A stretch of DNA of 64,000 nt from Leptospira sanjuanensis (GCF_022267375.1 NZ_JAIZBH010000001.1:3858001-3922000); one strand, 5' to 3'. Positions 26,949-40,091 are shown, counted from the first letter of the stretch. Notes: generated by a model not told the origin, from the sequence alone. Made by a program: numbers and translations.

Positions 26949-27773
26949 ATGAAACCTTCCATGAATCTGATTTTCTTATTTTTATTCGGTTTTATCTTTT
27001 TCGTTTTGTTTCTGATTTGGTGGAATCAGGACAAGCTCGTCTTTTTTCCCGAAAAACTTCCGAACGATTTTACGTTTCGTTTTCCGGAGGCGTCTCAAGA
27101 AATCAAACTTCAAACACCGGACGGCGAAACGAGTTACGCCCTTTACTTCGAGGCAAAAAAAAACGACTCGCAAAAAACGATCTTATTCTTTCATGGAAAT
27201 GCGGGGAGCCTCCGCACTTGGGGCGGAATCTACGAAGACTTTCTTCCTTTGGGATGGAATATTCTGGTTACGGATTATCGGGGCTACGGGAAAAATACCG
27301 GAACGATTTCGGAAGCCTCGATGAACGATGACGCCGAACTTTGGTTGCGTTATCTTCTCGAAGAACGAAAAATCCCACGGACTTCGCTTATCATTTACGG
27401 ACGTTCGATCGGAACGGGAGCGGCTTGCGACCTGGTCTCCAAAAATCCGGATCTTCCTTTGTTTCTGGAAACTCCGTTTACGGATTTACCTTCTCTCGCA
27501 AAACAATATTATCCGTTTTTAAAGCCTTGGATGCTTCGGTTTCAATTCAAGAATTTGGAAAAATTGGAATCGGTCCGATCCAGGATTCGGATCTTTCACG
27601 GAACGGAAGACGAAATTATTCCGTTCTCAAATTCGGAAATCATATTCAAAAAGTTGAAAGAACAAAATCGGGACGTTTTGTTATATGCGATTCCGAACGG
27701 CTCGCACAACGACTTGACCGTTTTTCCGGAATATCACCAGGCTTTGAAAAAAAGCCTGGATGAAATTCGGTAA
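26949..27773 (+). CDS. Membrane-anchored alpha/beta hydrolase (YfhR/Bem46-like)
   Basis: Hydrolase of about 274 residues with an N-terminal membrane anchor ([19 protein letters not shown]). FFHGNAGS is the oxyanion motif, [10 protein letters not shown] the nucleophile elbow with Ser, [11 protein letters not shown] provides Asp and GSHNDL the His. Substrate unknown. The frame also opens at TTG 26934, which overlaps the phoD stop; ATG 26949 is my choice, ATG 26961 is possible. It is convergent with mtnP, only 7 bases apart. Confidence 0.85.
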   Translation: MKPSMNLIFLFLFGFIFFVLFLIWWNQDKLVFFPEKLPNDFTFRFPEASQEIKLQTPDGETSYALYFEAKKNDSQKTILFFHGNAGSLRTWGGIYEDFLPLGWNILVTDYRGYGKNTGTISEASMNDDAELWLRYLLEERKIPRTSLIIYGRSIGTGAACDLVSKNPDLPLFLETPFTDLPSLAKQYYPFLKPWMLRFQFKNLEKLESVRSRIRIFHGTEDEIIPFSNSEIIFKKLKEQNRDVLLYAIPNGSHNDLTVFPEYHQALKKSLDEIR

Positions 27774-27780
27774 ATCCAGA

Positions 27781-28644
<864 letters not shown>

Positions 28645-28739
28645 GAGTCCGTTCTCCTAAAGAAAGTATAATTTCTTCAAGGACAGTTTCGGAAAACGGA
28701 CCTAAATTGTAAATCGGAAGTGATTCAAACGAAGCGGAT

Positions 28740-30308
28740 TTAGACCACGCTCAAAGCCTTCAAATCTCTGGATTGCGTTTTGATCTGAAGAACTCCGTCC
28801 TGAATCTTACCGGATTCCTGTGTGATTTCGTTCACTTCTTTTTCCAATTCGAGCATCGCCTTCATCATTTCTTTCTGACCGGTCATCTGCTCTTCGGTGG
28901 AATAATAAAGTTCGTCCGATAATCGTTTTACCTTTTCCAGATTTCGAACGAAGTTTTGAACGATTTCCGTTCCTTGTCCGTAGAGAATATTCATCTCTTC
29001 GATTTTGGAAGCGGTCACGTTGATCTTGACGCTTTGACTTTGGGTCAGCTGTCCCGTATCCGCGGAAGCTCGGTTTGCGTCCTTGATAAAATCAAGAGAT
29101 TCTTCGACGACCTTGGAAATCATCTTCGCGTTGTTCGCCGTGAACTCGGCGAGCTTGGAAACTTCTTGAGCGACTACGGCAAATCCTCGTCCGGCCGCGC
29201 CCGCACGGGCCGCCTCGATCGATGCGTTCAAGGAAAGAAGATTCGTTTTATCCGCAATCTCTCCGAGAATCCGGTTGATCTCGTCGACTCGATGAAACGA
29301 GTTCGAAATGTTCTTTAAGAACTCGCTTGTTTTGTCCACGGATTCCTTCACGAAATCCATCTCCGCCTTACTTTCTTTCGCGATCGTATCGAGACCTTTG
29401 GAGTGTTCCGAAATCTTCGCGATCAATTCCAAAAGAAGCTGAGAATTCTGATTGAGTTCGATCAAGTTCTCGTTTTGAATTCGGATCGAATCGGCATTGT
29501 TTTCGGAAGCCTTCGACAAAGATGCGATCACTGCATTCACTTCCTCCAGTGAAGCGGCCTGCGATTCCATCTTCGCACTGGTTAAACTCGTAAACTCGGA
29601 GAAATTACTCACGGAAACTTCCAAGGTTTCAGCGGAAGAATGAATGACTTTCCTGTTGTTCTCCAGCTTGGTAAGAAATTCGCGATTCTCCTTAAAATAA
29701 GAAGAAGCCTCTTTATACAGACTGTCAAAAAGATTCATCAGACGATACAGGATGAAACTTACGCTCGACATGAATATGATCTTAGTGATTTCCGCGCTGA
29801 GTTTTACATAACCCGGGGTCATGTTGATCGTGTTGTCTTCCGAAAATTTTAAACCGTGTAGAACCGAATTCGTCAAGCCGATCGAATAGCCGATCGAACA
29901 GAAAAGACCGACGATGATCACAAAGTTCGGACTTCCGAGTAAACCGGAATAGGCGATGATAAAATAATATACGGAATAAAGAATCGCGTTTTTCAAAACG
30001 GGAGCGACGATTTCCGCAGAAACCATTCCGTCCAAAAGAATCGTGGCACTCAATAAAAGAGAATCGAATATAATGAATATCTTATGAACGATAGGATAGA
30101 TGTTGAACTTTTTGTAGACGATAAAGCCTATGATCGTATAAACGAACATAAACCCTGCCGCGGAAGAATGAATGATTCGAATCGTGGGGTGAAGCGCTTT
30201 TAAACTCGAAGCCAAGGAAAGAAGCATCATAATCATAATTCCCATTCTGGAATAATATGTGAGCGCCTCTCCTTTCTTACGAATGGATTCAATGGACTGC
30301 TTGGACAT
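28740..30308 (-). CDS. Methyl-accepting chemotaxis protein, multi-helix membrane type (third copy)
   Basis: 522-residue chemoreceptor of the same design as the two at 11951-15235: a six-helix membrane sensor (about 20-195), a coiled coil, and the signalling tip [21 protein letters not shown]. It is more divergent than the tandem pair and has the Gly-Ala-Ala-Gly tip variant [15 protein letters not shown]. It appears monocistronic. Signal sensed unknown. Confidence 0.92.
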   Translation of the reverse strand: MSKQSIESIRKKGEALTYYSRMGIMIMMLLSLASSLKALHPTIRIIHSSAAGFMFVYTIIGFIVYKKFNIYPIVHKIFIIFDSLLLSATILLDGMVSAEIVAPVLKNAILYSVYYFIIAYSGLLGSPNFVIIVGLFCSIGYSIGLTNSVLHGLKFSEDNTINMTPGYVKLSAEITKIIFMSSVSFILYRLMNLFDSLYKEASSYFKENREFLTKLENNRKVIHSSAETLEVSVSNFSEFTSLTSAKMESQAASLEEVNAVIASLSKASENNADSIRIQNENLIELNQNSQLLLELIAKISEHSKGLDTIAKESKAEMDFVKESVDKTSEFLKNISNSFHRVDEINRILGEIADKTNLLSLNASIEAARAGAAGRGFAVVAQEVSKLAEFTANNAKMISKVVEESLDFIKDANRASADTGQLTQSQSVKINVTASKIEEMNILYGQGTEIVQNFVRNLEKVKRLSDELYYSTEEQMTGQKEMMKAMLELEKEVNEITQESGKIQDGVLQIKTQSRDLKALSVV

Positions 30309-30443
30309 AGACCAAACGTGTACAGAATTTGATTAAAGTAAATGAAAACTGAATTCTAACTTCGAAATGAAATCACCGTATTATAAAAGGACAGATTCGT
30401 GTTTCCCTTGAATGAACTTCTGACACCGTTTCGAAATTTAGAT

Positions 30444-31556
30444 TTACAATCTAGGATTGTTTGAGCTCGAAAATGGTTGGGAGAAAAAACTTTCTGGGTG
30501 CAATGGTGCCGGAGCATCCGTCACAGTCATCGTTTTGACTGCCCGTCCGTCAGGATAAATACCCATATTCTTTTGATTCGCCGAACCGTTCCCTAAGGCT
30601 ACGTCCTTTGCCGACGCTGAACCCGTATAAGTATATGTAGCGAGTGCGTCGAGTTGTCTCCAAATTCCATAATAATCAAGAACGTCTAACGCGCCCAAAC
30701 CGATGACCGTATTCTTGATCGGAGTATAATGATCCGCATCGAGAATCGTTCCGTTGTACGTTTCGGAATAAACGATTTCAAAGTCCTTTTCAGCCGCTGC
30801 GATTCCGATCTGATTGAAGATGTCGATCGCCATTCGATTGTCGACAACGCTGTCGTTATCGTAAATCTGCACGATCATTTTTGTCGCATTCGTAAACTGC
30901 GCGAGCTGCGCGTTCGTGATCGAAAAAGAATACCAAGGCGCTAGAAGAAATACGAACGAGCCGTTCGCGCCCCACCCCTTTTGAACGATTCCCTGATGCG
31001 CCAAATAGGGAGTCGCTCCTCCCCCGTAGGAATGCCCCATATAACCGACCCGAGTCGTGTCGATTATATTCGAAAATTGTGAAACTGCAAAATTGATTCC
31101 GTCCAACATATATTTATAATTTTCGGTGGGAGGTCTTGTGTCGGATATATAAATCGGAAACACGACGACATATCCTTTTGATACGTATAAATCGATCAAC
31201 GGATAATACGCTTCCGCGGAAGGAGCGCTAAAACCGTGCATTAAAAATAGAACCGGCGCTTTAGAGGACAGATCTGACGGATAATAAACGCAAACATTTC
31301 GTGGAGCGCTCGGATTCGGCAAAGCGGTAACGGAAACAGTATGAGTGCCTCTCGCGCCATACCCTTGCGAAATAGGTGGAATCGGTCCGCTTCGCGAAAC
31401 TGGAGTGACCGCACACGTATCGATCAAATATGGATAACTCAATATTAGAAGAATTTCCATCCAAGAATCGAGAGCGTCTTTTTTCAGCTTCTCGTTAAAA
31501 TCGACTTTGCAAAACGTAAAAGTGAGAATGAGAAACGCAACAAACAAACGATTCAT
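30444..31556 (-). CDS. Secreted alpha/beta hydrolase (PET-hydrolase/lipase-like), possible lipoprotein
   Basis: 370-residue protein with an N-terminal hydrophobic signal ending in FTFC at residue 16. Cys16 could be lipidated, but Phe at -1 is unusual even for spirochaetal lipoboxes. The hydrolase domain has LFLMHGFSAPSAEAYY (oxyanion region), GHSYGGGATPYLA (nucleophile Ser near 172), Asp in IYDNDSVVD and His in DADHYTP. The fold resembles chlorophyllase/PETase-type dienelactone hydrolases. Substrate unknown. Confidence 0.82.
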   Translation of the reverse strand: MNRLFVAFLILTFTFCKVDFNEKLKKDALDSWMEILLILSYPYLIDTCAVTPVSRSGPIPPISQGYGARGTHTVSVTALPNPSAPRNVCVYYPSDLSSKAPVLFLMHGFSAPSAEAYYPLIDLYVSKGYVVVFPIYISDTRPPTENYKYMLDGINFAVSQFSNIIDTTRVGYMGHSYGGGATPYLAHQGIVQKGWGANGSFVFLLAPWYSFSITNAQLAQFTNATKMIVQIYDNDSVVDNRMAIDIFNQIGIAAAEKDFEIVYSETYNGTILDADHYTPIKNTVIGLGALDVLDYYGIWRQLDALATYTYTGSASAKDVALGNGSANQKNMGIYPDGRAVKTMTVTDAPAPLHPESFFSQPFSSSNNPRL

Positions 31557-31655
31557 AAAAAGTCCTACGAGAGTTCGGTCTTACATCAAAGATTTCGCGA
31601 TTCCTGTCCTTTGTCCAAAACTATATCCGAATCGTTTCGAAAGAATTCTAAAAAT

Positions 31656-32492
31656 TTAGGAGCGAAGTTTCGTTTGACTCGCTTCCCAGCCGATCATCGC
31701 CATTTTCCGTTCGGCACCCCAGCGATATTCTCCGATTCCACCGGTGCTTTTAATCACGCGATGACAAGGAATCAAATAGCCGATCGGATTTTTTCCGATC
31801 GCGGTTCCTACCGCCCGGGACGCGCTTTCCTGACCGATCGATTCGGCGACCTCCGCATACGAAACCAATTTTCCTTCGGGGATTTTTAAGAGCGCTTCCC
31901 ATACCTTGATCTGAAAATCGGTTCCTTTCAGATGAAGTCGGATTTTTTCCTTTTCGAGTAACGTCTGATCGAAAAATCGCACAACCCGATCCTGATTTTC
32001 GTCGGTCTGTTCCGTAAGATCGGCTTGTTTCCATTGTTCTTTCAACTCGAAAACTATTTCACTTTTTGGAATATCATAAAAATATAAATTACAAATTCCT
32101 TTTTCCGTAGAGGCAACGACATAGTTTCCGAAAGAGCTTTTCTGAAAGCTGTATCGGATTTGAAGTTTCTCTCCGCCGTTCTTGAATTCTCCCGGAGTCA
32201 TCCCTTCTATCTTTACGAATAAGTCGTGCAACCGACTTGTGCCGGACAACCCGGTTTTAAACGCCGCGTCGAACAAAGTGGATTGCGGTTTGGAAAGAAT
32301 CGACTTCGCATTTTGCAAGGTCAGGTATTGCAGAAATTGTTTGGGACTCACTCCCGCCCATTCGGTAAATAATCTTTGAAAGTGGAACGGGCTTAAGTTG
32401 ACGGACTTTGCGATTTCATCCAATTCCGGTTGAGAAGTCGCATGCTTTTGTATAAACTGGATTGCAGTCGCGATTTTTTCGTAGTGATCCAT
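31656..32492 (-). CDS. AraC-type HTH fused to methylated-DNA-protein cysteine methyltransferase (Ada-like)
   Basis: 278 residues. The N-terminal 100 or so are an AraC helix-turn-helix domain (SPFHFQRLFTEWAGVSPKQF). The C-terminal half is an O6-alkylguanine alkyltransferase with the active site IPCHRVI near residue 247, followed by GGIGEYRWG. It repairs O6-methylguanine by transferring the methyl group to that Cys. The Ada N-terminal zinc domain that senses methylphosphotriesters is absent, so how it is activated, if it regulates genes at all, is open. Confidence 0.92.
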   Translation of the reverse strand: MDHYEKIATAIQFIQKHATSQPELDEIAKSVNLSPFHFQRLFTEWAGVSPKQFLQYLTLQNAKSILSKPQSTLFDAAFKTGLSGTSRLHDLFVKIEGMTPGEFKNGGEKLQIRYSFQKSSFGNYVVASTEKGICNLYFYDIPKSEIVFELKEQWKQADLTEQTDENQDRVVRFFDQTLLEKEKIRLHLKGTDFQIKVWEALLKIPEGKLVSYAEVAESIGQESASRAVGTAIGKNPIGYLIPCHRVIKSTGGIGEYRWGAERKMAMIGWEASQTKLRS

Positions 32493-32610
32493 AAACCTAA
32501 TCGTATTCCAAGTCCTCTATTTTAAAAACCCGATCCTTGCTGTTTTTCTTTTTTGGGGAGAATTTTATTGCCCGTTTTACCCTGATTATTCCGTAAAAAC
32601 GGATTCGTAT

Positions 32611-32621
32611 GAGTTCCCACA
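32611..32621 (+). repeat. Dispersed 11-base repeat GAGTTCCCACA
   Basis: One copy of a short element GAGTTCCYACA that recurs at 33564 (inverted), 33600, 33668, 33734 and 37991. A degenerate copy, GTAGTTCTCACAA, follows at 32665-32677. All copies are intergenic. Confidence 0.55.
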
Positions 32622-32694
32622 TATTTTGTTGAGCAAAATAATTGCCGTTTTACGGACCAAAATTGTAGTTCTCACAAAATTCCGAAAAAATCCA

Positions 32695-33468
32695 TCAAGA
32701 ATGGATCAGCTTTACCAATTGATCGATCCCTTCTTCAAAAAGAGCCGGTCCCGGTTGAAGTATGATCGAAGGATCAACCTCATACACTTTTCGATTGATA
32801 ATCGCATTGGTAGTTTGCCATTCGGGATGATTTTGGACCCAATCGAAGTTCATCGGTTTACCGCACCAAGATCCGATATACACGTCGGGATTGGACGCGG
32901 CCACGGCCTCCGCCGTGATAATTCTATCCTTTGCCAACGACTTGGTTTGAAGTTCGGCAAAACAATCCTTACCGCCCGCGATTTCAATGAGTTCGCTCAC
33001 CCAGGAAATTCCGGTGATGATCGGTTCGTCCCATTCTTGAAAAAATACATTCGGCCGATTTTCCGATTTGTTTTCGTTTTTGATTCTTTCCAACTTCGAT
33101 TTCCAACCGTCTACCAAGGTTTGCGTTTCCTTTCCCTTTCCGACGATCGAGCCGAACAACAACATTGTATTCAAGATTTCGTCTAACGTTCTCTGATTGG
33201 TTATAAGAACGTTGAGACCTTCGGCGATCAGATCTTTCGCAAGATTGGCCTGTATATCCGAAAACCCGACGACAAGATCGGGATGAAGATCCTTAATTCG
33301 TTTCACGTTTCCGTTGATAAACGCGGAAACTTTCGGCTTTTCTTCTTTAGCTCGAAGAGGTCGAACCGTATACGCAGAAATTCCCACAATACGATCCTCT
33401 TCTCCGAGCATATAAAGAAGCTCGGTCGTTTCTTCCGTTAGGCAAATGATTCGTTGAGGGCCGATCAA
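32695..33468 (-). CDS. Cobalamin-binding-type (BtuF-like) periplasmic-binding-fold protein without signal peptide
   Basis: 257-residue protein with the class III binding-protein fold: RIICLTEETTELLYMLG at the start, DLVVGFSDIQANLAKDL in the first lobe, and VNPDVYIGSW-like ASNPDVYIGSW in the second lobe. Similar stand-alone proteins are often annotated as cobalamin-binding. There is no signal peptide; the TTG start at 33468, with AAGGA 13 bases upstream, is the best available, and a stop codon closes the frame ten codons earlier. No ABC permease or ATPase is adjacent. It may act in the cytoplasm or be exported by another route. Confidence 0.75.
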   Translation of the reverse strand: MIGPQRIICLTEETTELLYMLGEEDRIVGISAYTVRPLRAKEEKPKVSAFINGNVKRIKDLHPDLVVGFSDIQANLAKDLIAEGLNVLITNQRTLDEILNTMLLFGSIVGKGKETQTLVDGWKSKLERIKNENKSENRPNVFFQEWDEPIITGISWVSELIEIAGGKDCFAELQTKSLAKDRIITAEAVAASNPDVYIGSWCGKPMNFDWVQNHPEWQTTNAIINRKVYEVDPSIILQPGPALFEEGIDQLVKLIHS

Positions 33469-33563
33469 TGGTTTAAACGTTTCCTTATACTGAATTTATT
33501 TGATTCGGATTTTCGATCCTGGAAAAGAATCTTTATCGATTGGAGAGTTGAATTTCGGAAAAA

Positions 33564-33610
33564 TGTGGGAACTCCTGCACTTTCTTAAGAGTTTTGTTAG
33601 AGTTCCCACA
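33564..33610. repeat. Inverted pair of the dispersed 11-base repeat
   Basis: TGTGGGAACTC (33564-33574) and GAGTTCCCACA (33600-33610) are exact reverse complements, 25 bases apart. The left copy extends as TGTGGGAACTCCTGCA, itself an imperfect palindrome. Confidence 0.65.
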
Positions 33611-33667
33611 GATTATGTCCTTCAAAAAGATTTTCGATCCTATCCCTTGCGACGCGTTTTTACGAAG

Positions 33668-33688
33668 GAGTTCCTACAAATTATGTCC
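33668..33688 (+). repeat. Extended dispersed repeat copy
   Basis: GAGTTCCTACAAATTATGTCC matches 33600-33620 at all but two positions. A further short copy is at 33734-33744. Confidence 0.6.
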
Positions 33689-33778
33689 GCTCGAACGGAT
33701 TCGTTGCTAGAACCGTTCTCATCTTTTTCGAAGGAGTTCCTACATTTTCCAAGACAAACGAAAAAATTTTTACGCGCT

Positions 33779-35743
<1,965 letters not shown>

Positions 35744-35809
35744 GACTTCCTCCGGATTCGGTAAAGAATGTTTCTTTTTTTTTCTCTGTCTACCAAATTG
35801 CGGAAAATC

Positions 35810-35841
35810 GAAGCAACACCGTTGCTCCTCTGCGCTGCGAC
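35810..35841 (+). repeat. 32-base direct repeat, copy 1
   Basis: Begins GAAGCAACACCGTTGCTCC and ends TCTGCGCTGCGAC. It differs from the copy at 35949 in three positions. It holds an internal near-palindrome AGCAAC...GTTGCT. Confidence 0.75.
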
Positions 35842-35948
35842 GGTTACAATCTACCTTTGAAGTCTATTGAGGCCAAAGTCAGTTTATATTGACATCGAAG
35901 GACTTCGTGCTTCGCCTTCGCTCTTCACGAGTCCTTAATCTCGCGTTC

Positions 35949-35979
35949 GGAGCAACACTGTTGCTCCTCTGCGCTGCGA

Positions 35980-35980
<1 letters not shown>
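35949..35980 (+). repeat. 32-base direct repeat, copy 2, abutting the folE stop
   Basis: Begins GGAGCAACACTGTTGCTCC and ends TCTGCGCTGCGAT, where its final base is the last base of the folE stop codon on the minus strand. Between the copies lies a hairpin: AAGGACTTCGTG (35896-35907) pairs with CACGAGTCCTT (35926-35936) with one bulge. Confidence 0.75.
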
Positions 35981-36531
<551 letters not shown>

Positions 36532-36717
36532 GTTAAACTCTCTTCATTCAATTTCCCGTTTTCCGCCGGGAGTCTTTCATTAGATTCCTTTCGGAGAATT
36601 TCGGAATTTTTTTTTTCGAATCTCGGATCTATTCCCATTCTCGAAAGTGGCTTCGGAATCATCCATCGGATTTTCATTTTCTTGCAGATTTCCAACACTG
36701 GTGAATCCTGTCCGATC

Positions 36718-37980
36718 ATGGGAATCCGAAAAAAAGAAGGAACAATCAACGCCAATTTGGCGATCGGATTGGACGCGCGTATGATCGCACATTCCGGAAT
36801 CGGAATGAGAATCCGGGGCCTTCTAAAATATCTCGGACCTGCTGCGGCTCAGGAAAATCTGCGGATTTATTTATTCGGGGACGTAGCAAAGATTCGCAAC
36901 GAAGGAATTCCCTGCCATGAGATTTCGAGTTTGTCCGACTCCAATGAGAATTCAGGGACAAACCAAACCGCAACCGACGCCGCAAAATCGAATGTAAACA
37001 AGACGCAAAAAAATTCGGCGACTTCTTCGAAAGCAAAAGAGTTTTCGTATCCGGTCGTATCGTATTCTACTCCTATTTATTCTCTGAAGGAGTTTCTCGG
37101 TCATCCTCTTATGGGGAGAATGGATCTTCTGGACATTCCCCACTTCAACGCGCCCTTACCGTATTTGAAAAAGTCGATCGTAACGATTCACGATATCATT
37201 CCCTTTCGGATGAAAGAGTTTCACTCGAGCCTCTTTAAGCGGGCTTATATGCAGATCGTATTTCGTTTATTGAAATTCTTTGCAAAAAAGATCGTCTCCG
37301 TCTCGGAATATACGGCTCAAGATTTGGAATCCGTTTTTCGTTTTCAGAAACGAGAAATCCGGGTGATTCACAACGGGATCGACGATTCGGTATTTTATCC
37401 CGCTTCCGCAGCCGAAAAGAAAACCTTTCTCAAAAAATATAAACTCAAAGAAGGATACCTTCTCAGCGTTGGAATCGGCAAAGGTCACAAGAATTTGAAT
37501 TTCGTTGCGAACGTTTTAAAACCGTTATGGGATTCAAAACTACTGAAAACCAAATGGGTGTTAGGCGGTGCTTCGGGAAAAATTCCGGATTATCTGCAAC
37601 AAGACGTAGCCGGTTACGAAGAATTCATTTTTCCCATGGAACGTTTGTCTTTGGACGAACTTCGTTGTCTGTATTCCTGCGCGGGACTTTTGATTTTTCC
37701 TTCTAAATACGAAGGCTTCGGCTTTCCTCCATTGGAAGCGCAGGCCTGCGGTTGCCCGGTCGTTTCCTCAAACGCGAGCGTTTTGCCGGAGATATTACAA
37801 GAAAGCGTCTCGTATTTTTCCCCCGTCCAACGGCGGGAACTCGAAATTCTTCTGAAGGAATTTTTAAAAGGTCGGAACTACGGCAAAACTTGGGTCGCAA
37901 AAGGCAAAAAGAACGCCGCACGATTCTCGTGGAAGAAGGCCGCAAACGAAACGTTAAAGATTTATAAAGAACTTCTTTGA
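36718..37980 (+). CDS. Glycosyltransferase family 4 (GT-B fold)
   Basis: About 420 residues. The acceptor-binding N-terminal half starts with GLDARMIAHSGIGMRIR, typical of mannosyltransferase-like GT4 enzymes. The donor domain has GYLLSVGIGKGHKNLNF and IFPSKYEGFGFPPLEAQACG, with the E-x7-E motif that binds the nucleotide-sugar. A Ser/Thr/Asn-rich insert (about residues 75-113) looks disordered. The frame is open from TTG 36682; ATG 36718 is preferred, though its ribosome site is poor. Likely role in surface polysaccharide or glycolipid synthesis; no other such genes are adjacent. Confidence 0.88.
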   Translation: MGIRKKEGTINANLAIGLDARMIAHSGIGMRIRGLLKYLGPAAAQENLRIYLFGDVAKIRNEGIPCHEISSLSDSNENSGTNQTATDAAKSNVNKTQKNSATSSKAKEFSYPVVSYSTPIYSLKEFLGHPLMGRMDLLDIPHFNAPLPYLKKSIVTIHDIIPFRMKEFHSSLFKRAYMQIVFRLLKFFAKKIVSVSEYTAQDLESVFRFQKREIRVIHNGIDDSVFYPASAAEKKTFLKKYKLKEGYLLSVGIGKGHKNLNFVANVLKPLWDSKLLKTKWVLGGASGKIPDYLQQDVAGYEEFIFPMERLSLDELRCLYSCAGLLIFPSKYEGFGFPPLEAQACGCPVVSSNASVLPEILQESVSYFSPVQRRELEILLKEFLKGRNYGKTWVAKGKKNAARFSWKKAANETLKIYKELL

Positions 37981-37990
37981 GGCGAGGCAG

Positions 37991-38001
37991 GAGTTCCTAC
38001 A
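37991..38001 (+). repeat. Dispersed 11-base repeat GAGTTCCTACA
   Basis: Another intergenic copy of the element described at 32611, ten bases after the glycosyltransferase stop. Confidence 0.55.
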
Positions 38002-38109
38002 CTTCGTTTTCGAAAACTGTCCCGACAAAAACATCCGAAAATGATTTACAATTCGACTTCATTCAAAATGAAAACGCCGAAACGACGAACCCCATTCTTC
38101 ATTTAAAAG

Positions 38110-38298
38110 TCAGCGAAACTGCTTTTTCTTTGAAAGGATTTCTTCTTTGCGTGCTTTGAGTTTTAAAAAGAGATCGTCCCTTTCCGCATCGGAATAACGC
38201 GTCCAATTCCCGATCTCTTCGATGGTTCTGAAGCATCCTTCGCAAAAACCGGTTTCAAAATCCATCGTGCAAATTTTATTACAAGGCGAACGAACCAA
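38110..38298 (-). CDS. DUF1289-type small cysteine-rich protein
   Basis: 62-residue protein with the DUF1289 pattern SPCNKICTMDFETGFCEGC, then RTIEEIGNW. The four conserved cysteines suggest metal or Fe-S binding; function is unknown. The start is TTG at 38298 with GGGGAG eight bases upstream, an excellent site; no ATG is in the frame. It is the last gene after the Kef antiporter and the 29-codon Lys-rich frame. Confidence 0.85.
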   Translation of the reverse strand: MVRSPCNKICTMDFETGFCEGCFRTIEEIGNWTRYSDAERDDLFLKLKARKEEILSKKKQFR

Positions 38299-38303
38299 AA
38301 TTC

Positions 38304-38393
38304 TTACTCCCCTTTCACTTTAGACTTGGAAGCCGCCTTTTTCCCAGCTGGTTTTTTCTTTTTGGATTGGGTCGAGGCGATCGCTTGAATCAC
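38304..38393 (-). CDS. Possible 29-residue Lys/Ala/Ser-rich peptide
   Basis: A GTG-initiated frame that begins 3 bases after the kef stop and ends 5 bases before the DUF1289 start. The product is very basic (SKKKKPAGKKAASKSKVKGE), like histone-H1-type tails. The tight packing suggests it may be translated, but no strong ribosome site is seen, and short Lys-rich frames can arise by chance. Confidence 0.3.
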   Translation of the reverse strand: MIQAIASTQSKKKKPAGKKAASKSKVKGE

Positions 38394-38396
38394 GGA

Positions 38397-40091
38397 TTAT
38401 TCGACTCCGTTCTTCGTATGGTCCACAATCGTTTTCATTTCCTTAAATAAGGACATACCGCTGATTCTTCCCGGAACGATAACGTGAGCCGCACCGCTTT
38501 CCACTAAAACTTCGGCCTCTTGCACATCGTCCGTGGTAAGAATGATCGAAGGTTGTGTATGATGACAAATCGACTTGAGAGATTCCAAAAGTCTTCTGTT
38601 GGTAGTTCCTTTCAGAATCATATCGGAGATTGTGCAAATCACATAACGTGCGTCTTCGATTCCCAAGTGATGCAGAGTTTCCGGGTTTGCAAGATCTCCG
38701 TACGCCCAGCGAATTCCTTTCGCTTCCAAAGACTGGCGAAACACGGGGTTGAAGTCCACGATGAGAATTCGATTCAACCATTCCGGTTTCTCTCGTTCGA
38801 TTCCTTCCAAAAGTCCTTGTGCGATTCTAAAATAACCGAGAATGACGATATCTCGTTTCGGTTGTCCCGTGATATCCGATTCGGTTCGATCCTCTTCGTC
38901 TTTTTCTTTGAGTCCGACGATTGCCAACATCTTCAAAATAAATCTGGAAATCGGATCGTTAAAAAGAATGATATAAGTCGAAACGACGGACGCAAGAATC
39001 ATCGAAGTTAAAACGGTGGATTCCAATTCTTTGCTGATATGTCCGTAGCCCATTCCCAACGCAAGAATGACCAGAGAGAACTCGCTGATCTGAGCGAGAT
39101 TCAAGCCGGTTACGATTCCCGCGCGTAGACCCTTTCCGGAAAAATAAACCGGAGTCGCGACCGTGATGACTCTGCTGAAAACCACGAACACGACCGCAAT
39201 CAATGAAATCGTAATGATCTGAAGAGAAGGAATCGGGATCTTCATACCCAGCGCTACGAAAAACAAAGTGATAAAGAAGTCTCTGATTCCGGAAAGTTTT
39301 GCGATGACGTCCGCGCCGTACGGAAACGCAGCGATGCTGACTCCGGCGATCAAGGCGCCCATTTCTTTGGAAAGCCCCGCGCGCTCCGCGAGACCGCAGA
39401 GTAAAAAACACCAAGCGATCGAAGTGATCAAGATCAACTCCGGTTTGGAGGCCGCCGCTTGAAACAATTTGGATAAAAAGAATCTACTGATAAGAAACGC
39501 GACACAGATTAGAACCAAACCGATCCCGAGCGATCCCGCAATCTTGAGAATCTGCGGATCTTGTAAGTTCGGTTGGACTCCCATAAAGATAATGGCCCAA
39601 ATATCCTGAAGAACCAAAACTCCGATCGTAAGCCGACCCGCGATCGTACTCACTTCGAATTTATCATGAAGAAGTTTGACCACGATCATCGTGGAACTGA
39701 TGGCGAGCGCGATCGCAAAGTATAAAAGATCGAACTTTCCCGGCGAACCCGCGAGAATTCCTTTAAAGAATAAAAGACCGAATAATACACAAAAGACGAA
39801 TTGGCTGATCCCGAGAATGAACATGGATTTTCCCATGCGCGCCAATTCTTTGAGGTCGATTTCAAGACCGATAATGAACAACAAAAGAATCAAACCGATC
39901 TCCGAGATCAACTCGATGCTCTCTTCGTTGACCACAAGACCGAAACCCAAGTTCGGCCCGAGCAAAAGTCCCCCGGCCACATAACCCAGAATCAATGGTT
40001 GTTTCGTAACTCTGGCAATATGAGAAAAGAATGTAGCGAAGATGATGCTCAACGCAATATCGTTCAAAAGTGAAAGGGAATGATGCTCCAT
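38397..40091 (-). CDS. Kef-type cation:proton antiporter (CPA2 family) with TrkA-N domain
   Basis: 564-residue membrane protein. Twelve or so helices span residues 8-385, with the CPA2 core pattern GYVAGGLLLGPN, IGLEIDLKELA, and AGVSIAAFP. A cytosolic Rossmann TrkA-N domain (about 415-530) begins RDIVILGYFRIAQGLL, which binds nucleotide and gates K+/H+ exchange in KefB/KefC. The domain lacks the usual final glycine of GxGxxG (GYFRIA), so nucleotide binding may differ. It appears to lead the small DUF1289 gene. Confidence 0.9.
   Translation of the reverse strand: MEHHSLSLLNDIALSIIFATFFSHIARVTKQPLILGYVAGGLLLGPNLGFGLVVNEESIELISEIGLILLLFIIGLEIDLKELARMGKSMFILGISQFVFCVLFGLLFFKGILAGSPGKFDLLYFAIALAISSTMIVVKLLHDKFEVSTIAGRLTIGVLVLQDIWAIIFMGVQPNLQDPQILKIAGSLGIGLVLICVAFLISRFFLSKLFQAAASKPELILITSIAWCFLLCGLAERAGLSKEMGALIAGVSIAAFPYGADVIAKLSGIRDFFITLFFVALGMKIPIPSLQIITISLIAVVFVVFSRVITVATPVYFSGKGLRAGIVTGLNLAQISEFSLVILALGMGYGHISKELESTVLTSMILASVVSTYIILFNDPISRFILKMLAIVGLKEKDEEDRTESDITGQPKRDIVILGYFRIAQGLLEGIEREKPEWLNRILIVDFNPVFRQSLEAKGIRWAYGDLANPETLHHLGIEDARYVICTISDMILKGTTNRRLLESLKSICHHTQPSIILTTDDVQEAEVLVESGAAHVIVPGRISGMSLFKEMKTIVDHTKNGVE

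Larger units (their letters stand above)
33469..33778. other. Repeat-rich intergenic stretch upstream of acs terminus
   Basis: A 310-base spacer between two minus-strand genes. It contains four copies of the GAGTTCCYACA repeat (33564-33574 inverted; 33600-33610, 33668-33678, 33734-33744 direct). The second and third extend into a shared ATTATGTCC. No credible gene. Confidence 0.6.
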
